Positions 60,101 through 64,000 of a stretch of 64,000 bases of DNA are shown in pieces. Within the stretch, counting starts at the first letter, position 1. Every line of letters begins with the position of its first letter. Source of the DNA: Isoetes taiwanensis (taxonomy: Eukaryota > Streptophyta > Lycopodiopsida > Isoetales > Isoetaceae); NCBI GenBank assembly GCA_021234155.1, contig JAJEKV010000061.1, positions 1,823,950 through 1,887,949 of the forward strand. Reading direction: 5' to 3'. The translations under genes and the position numbers were made by a program. The notes beneath the pieces are model-generated. The model worked only from the letters and a program-made list of their open reading frames with translations. It made no database searches and was not told the origin of the DNA.

Positions 60101-60488
60101 TTTTAAAAAATGGAGATTCTGATACCAATTTGTACATCCAACATGAAGGCTCCACCTTCTTGCTGGGACTCTACATTGATGATGCCATTTTTGTGAGCAT
60201 CTCTCTCTCTTTCACATTCATGCTGTCAAACAAGCTCTTAGCAGTATTTTCTCCATATATGATTTTGGTGACATAAGCAGTTGTTTGGGCCTTGGGATCA
60301 CGTGCAACTGACCCAAAAGGCTCCCATTTTCTGTGACAATCAAAGTGTCAGTGCCCTTGCCAAAGATCCAAAGTTCCATCCCAAAAGCAAGCACATCAAA
60401 ATTCGTTATCATTATCAGTTCAAGTTGGACGAATTTTCCAGTCCATGGTAGCCGACATCTTTATTAAGCAGATCCCCAAACCCCAGGA
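57190..60488 (+). pseudogene. Ty1/copia polyprotein remnant (protease, integrase, reverse transcriptase, RNase H)
   Basis: In order on the plus strand there is a protease-like WIDGATSHHMLG (57190), NLLCVAQLAHSDF (about 58475), and integrase core pieces GFTYFLTFIDDASRYF, LMSDNRGEYTS and EQNGLVERM (58840-59150). A post-integrase FVGYSFTKKGYKLF follows, then reverse transcriptase KTNGSLDRFKTRLVARGF, FVDTFSHVVKMATIRILLSF and LRQAPWA, and RNase H with [20 protein letters not shown] and ADIFIKQIPKPQEC. Many stops and shifts interrupt it. An LTR-like block at 57393-58445 separates protease from integrase. Confidence 0.88.
57393..58445 (-). mobile_element. solo-LTR-like insertion within the copia element
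   Basis: About 1.05 kb of non-coding DNA interrupts the copia frame between FTL and NLLCVAQL. On the minus strand it starts TGTAACACACCTAGGGG, a common start of plant gypsy LTRs, and ends near a CA. I could not match a 5-bp target duplication, so limits are approximate. Confidence 0.45.
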
Positions 60489-60748
60489 GTGTTGACATGT
60501 GTCCTTGTGATCCAAAGTAGTCGTGATCCAAAGCGGTCATCATGATTGTAGGCCAAACATAAGGCCTTGATTTCTACATTGATTTTAGTCATATTTTTCC
60601 TATTTGTACCTGCAAGTCATTCTGATCCTCAGTAGGCAGTATAATTCGTTTGTCTTCATCCAATTAATGAAGTTACTTCTTTTGTGATTCCATCCCTTTG
60701 GCTCCCGAGTTCTGCAAAGCAATCCCCAAAAACGGCTCAACGTTCTAC
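60489..60748 (+). repeat. candidate 3' LTR of the copia element
   Basis: Right after the RNase H remnant and a purine-rich CCCCAGGAG comes TGTTGACATGTG. The block ends near AACGTTCTACA, giving TG...CA limits of about 260 bp. The matching 5' LTR was not found. Confidence 0.35.
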
Positions 60749-62379
60749 ATTTTATCAGATGAGAGAGTAATGCCGATGTTATAGTTCTTCATCCCCAGCT
60801 GCTTCAATTGTTCAAATTCATTAAAATCAAAATATTGCTCTAACAAAGCTAGATTGGATGGTGATAAGCATCTTGGACAGGTTGAAAGGGGCACAAATGT
60901 TTTTGTCACTTTTAATTCACGCCTCTCCAAAAAGAGGAGAACAAATCTATATTGCAGGCATATATATTGAAATATCAGCATAGGATCTACGATTAGGATT
61001 AGAGTGTCCACGTGGCAGTCCAAGAGTCGCATCTGTCCGATGCCCAAAACTATACCTGTAATATTTTTTGTTACGTTGAAGAAGAGATCTGCATTGCATT
61101 CTAGTTATCTCTGACGTATCAGAGCAGTTTCGATTCGATGGGATCTAGAAGCGAGCGGCGGAAGGAGAAACGCCGGCAGAAGATCAGGGCACGTCTTGCC
61201 CTATTACGAATCAACCAGAGGCTGGCCCATCGTAGATTGGAGCGCAGCCAAGCAAATCCGACCAGTTTCCCACGCCGTAGGAGCGTCTTCCAGAGACTTT
61301 CCAGTTCCAAACCGATTTACCTGTGAGTAGTAATCAGAAACATGGCTTCCTCTTCTACTCAATCCTATATTATTAATGTTATTGGGTAAGTATGTCGTCA
61401 ACAAAACCCTAACCCTATTTTCGACTTATCTTATCTGCATGTTTCTTATCTATTTTCGAATTTAGGGTTCTCATCTTATCTTATCTGCATGTTTCTTATC
61501 TGCATCTGTTATGATCTATGCGTTTCTATGCGGCATAGAGGTATGCATGATCTGCTATGGCCCCCAATCCGACAAACCCTGTTTGCCCGTTTTCATGTAG
61601 CTCCGCTTCAACTCCTGCTCTACCCGGAGCACCTCAATCCTCTGTTCGATTCAATCCTCTGTTCTATTTTCATTTGTCCTATTTTCCTTCACTTCAGAAA
61701 CAGCTCATATAGAACGAAATAGAAGGCAGGCTACACACGAAATAGAAGGCAGGCTAGAAGCATGTTTCTAAGTAGGGTAAAATTCTATCGCAGAAGGCAA
61801 GATCCGGCCAATAATGGAAGATACAGACCTATTTATAGATTTATAGGTGGATTTGCAACAGCAGATGCATCCCGACAGAACAAAAGGAAGAAATGGCTGA
61901 AGAAAAAAGTTTGTGAAACCAGTTTGTGCATAGGTGAAGGGCATTGAATAGCATGAACCATTCGGTAGATTATGGTCATCCTATATGGCTTCATTTGCAA
62001 ACAAGAAAATTCAAAGAGGAAACTCAGAAGAGGCTTCATCTATTGCCTTATGGATCATAAGTCAGGGTTCCAAGCATTGAATAATGTTCATTCTTTGATT
62101 GGAGTTTACAATTTCACTTTTTCTTTGGAATTGTAACTTTGTTGATCTCAGCTAATGATGTTTCCAGCACTTTTTATGTTCAGTATCCTTGAGTATGTAC
62201 GCCTCCAGCGTAATATCATTCATAATAATAGATTATGTTTTTGCATATGACCTCTTGGAATAAAAAGAATGAGTAACTTGATTTAGATTACTATCACTCT
62301 GATGGAAAACCTCCCTCAATTTGCCAAAAATGCAGGCTTCTGAAACATTTTGAAGTAGTTGAAGCACAATCTCTTGCAG
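60749..62379. other. spacer with a possible retroelement leader
   Basis: TATCAGAGCAG at 61118-61128 resembles the usual initiator-Met-tRNA primer-binding site. It is followed by a short basic ORF (61138-61326) and by ATGGCTTCCTCTTCTACTCA, a copia-gag-like start that ends after 15 codons. CATCTTATCTTATCTGCATG-type repeats lie at 61424-61500. No intact gene is seen. Confidence 0.3.
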
Positions 62380-62668
62380 GCAGAGGCAGTCGAAGCAACA
62401 GGTAGGAGCATTATGCATGCTGCTCCTTGCTGCAGCATTGCTTAGTGTTGGTCAGAGTTCTACGAAGGGTGTTTCTGACCTTCACCATGGACAGACAGTC
62501 AGCCTTGGGATCATCCCAGTATTAGTTGCATCAGTACTTTCAGGCCTTGCCTCAACCTTGTGTTTCTTAGTTGCAGGAATTGGCCGCTTGCTATGCAGTG
62601 TTCTACTTGGTAGAAACAGTCCAGTGAGTGGCAAGAAGCATACAAACACAGGTAGTCATCTCTCTTAG
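62380..62668 (+). pseudogene. CMP-sialic-acid-transporter-like exon fragment (nucleotide-sugar transporter)
   Basis: Nucleotide-sugar transporters of this group sit in the Golgi membrane. After an acceptor, CTCTTGCAG (62371-62379), the frame gives MLLLAAALLSVGQSSTKG and GIIPVLVASVLSGLASTLC, matching two consecutive membrane segments of plant CMP-sialic-acid-transporter-like proteins. The expected QWASQVKKH that follows is replaced by unrelated residues, though GKKHTN may be a remnant. No other exons are visible on either side within the window, so this is probably a fragment; further exons could lie beyond 64000. Confidence 0.55.
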
Positions 62669-64000
62669 TCCATTGGATCTAAGTTCAACAAAATCTCAAA
62701 TGGAGCCCAAGTTGGATACGTAATTTTGGCTATATTGTTTGTATTCCAGTAAAATATTTAAGCATATGTTAAATTTGGAAGGCCATGAAATAGGTCAGAA
62801 GACCATTACAGGTCATTATAACTGGTGTTTGATGGTTTTATTATCATAGTTCATTGTAATTGGAGTTACAGGTCAATGCCGCTTGGAGTTGTAGTATTTC
62901 TATAATATCAGAGCCTGGATAAATATGTTTTGTTACAAACTGGTGGCCTTTTCATACACCCCAAATCTCATCTTTCAATGGGACGTTAGATAAAACATAG
63001 ATTTCCTTTCTAGGCATGTTAGAAGGTCATTAGTGGTGCCTTTAATTATTGCAGAGACATAGGACTTGAGCACATTTTGTATGATAATCTGGGTGTTTGA
63101 CAAGCAAACACAAGCGAAGACATTAACAAACAGATTAAAAGAAACGAGTAGCATGATTGTAGATAAAGTAATGTCATTGTTGTCTATTTTTTTTTTCTTG
63201 ATCAAGCCTCTAATCCTAGCTAATAGAAGTTAATGTGAGCTTAATTGTGTATTCAGTGTCATAGAGGCTTTTATGAGAAAAATAGACTCCAGCTGCTACA
63301 ATTGACATCTTTTAGCAATCATCCATCGGTTATGTTGAAATGTGGAGAGATTGCTAGATACATGCCAGAATAATGGCCTCCAAAAACATTGGACAATCAT
63401 AAAAATATACCAATTGATCTCTCATATACACACAATCAGAGATGGTACATAGTTTCAGAGCAAGACTTAACGGGTGAACCCTAGAAGAGAGAGGGACGTG
63501 ATTATTTGATTATTTGTTGTATAGAGAACATTAAAGATGCAGCTTGAATAAATAAACAACCCCTGTGCCCAATTGAAGAGATTATAAAGACACAATATCC
63601 CAAGCACATTAGTCGTTGTAAGAAAAAAAGGTGAAAACAAAACAAAGAGGAGCACTAATAATCCATATTTAACCCAACAACTTTGGGCACCTCTTTGCAA
63701 ATATCTCAAGACTTTGTTGATGTAAAAATTGCAAAATCGCAGTTGGCGACTTATAATGTACACTTCACATCAATATGAGATATAGTTTGGGAATAGTAAA
63801 AATTTTAGATTAGTAGAACACTCTTTATGGCCTTGATTAACATGGGCCCAACTTTGCGCAAGCAACGATGGGCATTTCCCGATTAGAAAATAAAAGTCCG
63901 AAAGATAAATAAAACCGCAAAAACCATCCTACAAGCAAAACCTTAAAAAGGGCAGATGGATAAAGAAAATAAGAAACACTCTCTTCTCCCTAGATACCTC
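62669..64000. other. AT-rich end of window without a supported gene
   Basis: A minus-strand frame at 63467-63763 covers what may be LTR-like non-coding sequence: a TTATTTATTC box and GGGTTCACCCG are present. No coding motif or inverted repeat is convincing. Confidence 0.4.

Noticed and set aside
63467-63763. 98-codon minus-strand ORF with hydrophobic segments
   Set aside because: The sequence looks like LTR-type non-coding DNA with a TATA-like box; no protein family match is apparent.

Overview
The window reads as nuclear DNA of a land plant: AT-rich, with spliceosomal introns, plant gene families (a PLUTO-type nucleobase transporter, a chloroplast rhodanese, UPL3/KAKTUS, Aurora kinase, a PPR gene, a plant-type epoxide hydrolase) and plant transposons of several classes. 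I cannot name the species. The many non-processed gene fragments and the unusual element-like multi-exon genes fit a gymnosperm or a seed-free plant better than a compact angiosperm genome, but that is inference. I saw no tRNA, rRNA, CRISPR or bacterial-style operon.

Layout. 1-1.8 kb: decayed UPL3-like HECT ligase gene (-). 2.4-5.4 kb: clustered tandem duplications and a degenerate minisatellite. 5.4-5.9 kb: a hypothetical acidic ORF. 7.6-9.3 kb: intact two-exon NCS1 transporter (+). 10.8-11.6 kb: intact three-exon rhodanese STR10-like gene (+) with a GC donor site. 11.8-12.8 kb: broken PPR gene. 13.58-14.48 kb: a hAT element with exact ends and an 8-bp target duplication. 15.2-15.6 kb: LINE tail (-). 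16.7-19.8 kb: unknown multi-exon, transposase-like gene (+). 22.9-23.4 kb: a 536-bp near-perfect hairpin. 23.4-28.5 kb: no gene seen. 29.6-32.5 kb: retroelement promoter-like region and gypsy-type gag, then a frameshifted SWIM zinc-finger fragment. 34.3-35.4 kb: truncated Aurora kinase (-). 35.6-39.7 kb: a putative element with inverted, repeat-rich ends lying between Aurora and an epoxide hydrolase (+, 39.9-42.0 kb). 42.6-43.0 kb: an intact small secreted protein (-) resembling the C-terminal domain of polyphenol oxidase. 43.5-45.7 kb: duplications, a gypsy RT fragment, a CpG-rich palindrome-rich stretch and a TTAGGG-type tract. 45.5-50.4 kb: decayed multi-exon gene (-) with a ParB-like region. 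52.5-53.1 kb: transposase-like fragment (+). 53.9-56.8 kb: 5'-truncated LINE (-). 57.2-60.7 kb: copia element (+), split by an LTR-like block. 62.4-62.7 kb: a CMP-sialic-acid-transporter-like exon.

Intact versus broken. Only three genes look fully intact: the NCS1 transporter, the STR10-like rhodanese and the polyphenol-oxidase-domain protein. UPL3, Aurora, epoxide hydrolase, PPR, SWIM and the ParB-like gene all carry stops or frameshifts, yet most keep their introns. They are therefore DNA-level copies rather than retrocopies, unless the assembly is error-prone.

Most unusual feature. About 21 copies of a roughly 22-bp palindrome (type AAATTGGGCG-GG-CGCCCAATTT) lie between 46.3 and 52.5 kb. 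They sit in the introns of the ParB-like gene and in the spacer before a divergent transposase-like ORF, and I found none in its exons. Several copies keep their symmetry through paired changes in both arms. A dimeric DNA-binding protein from this locus recognising its own palindromes is an attractive but untested idea.
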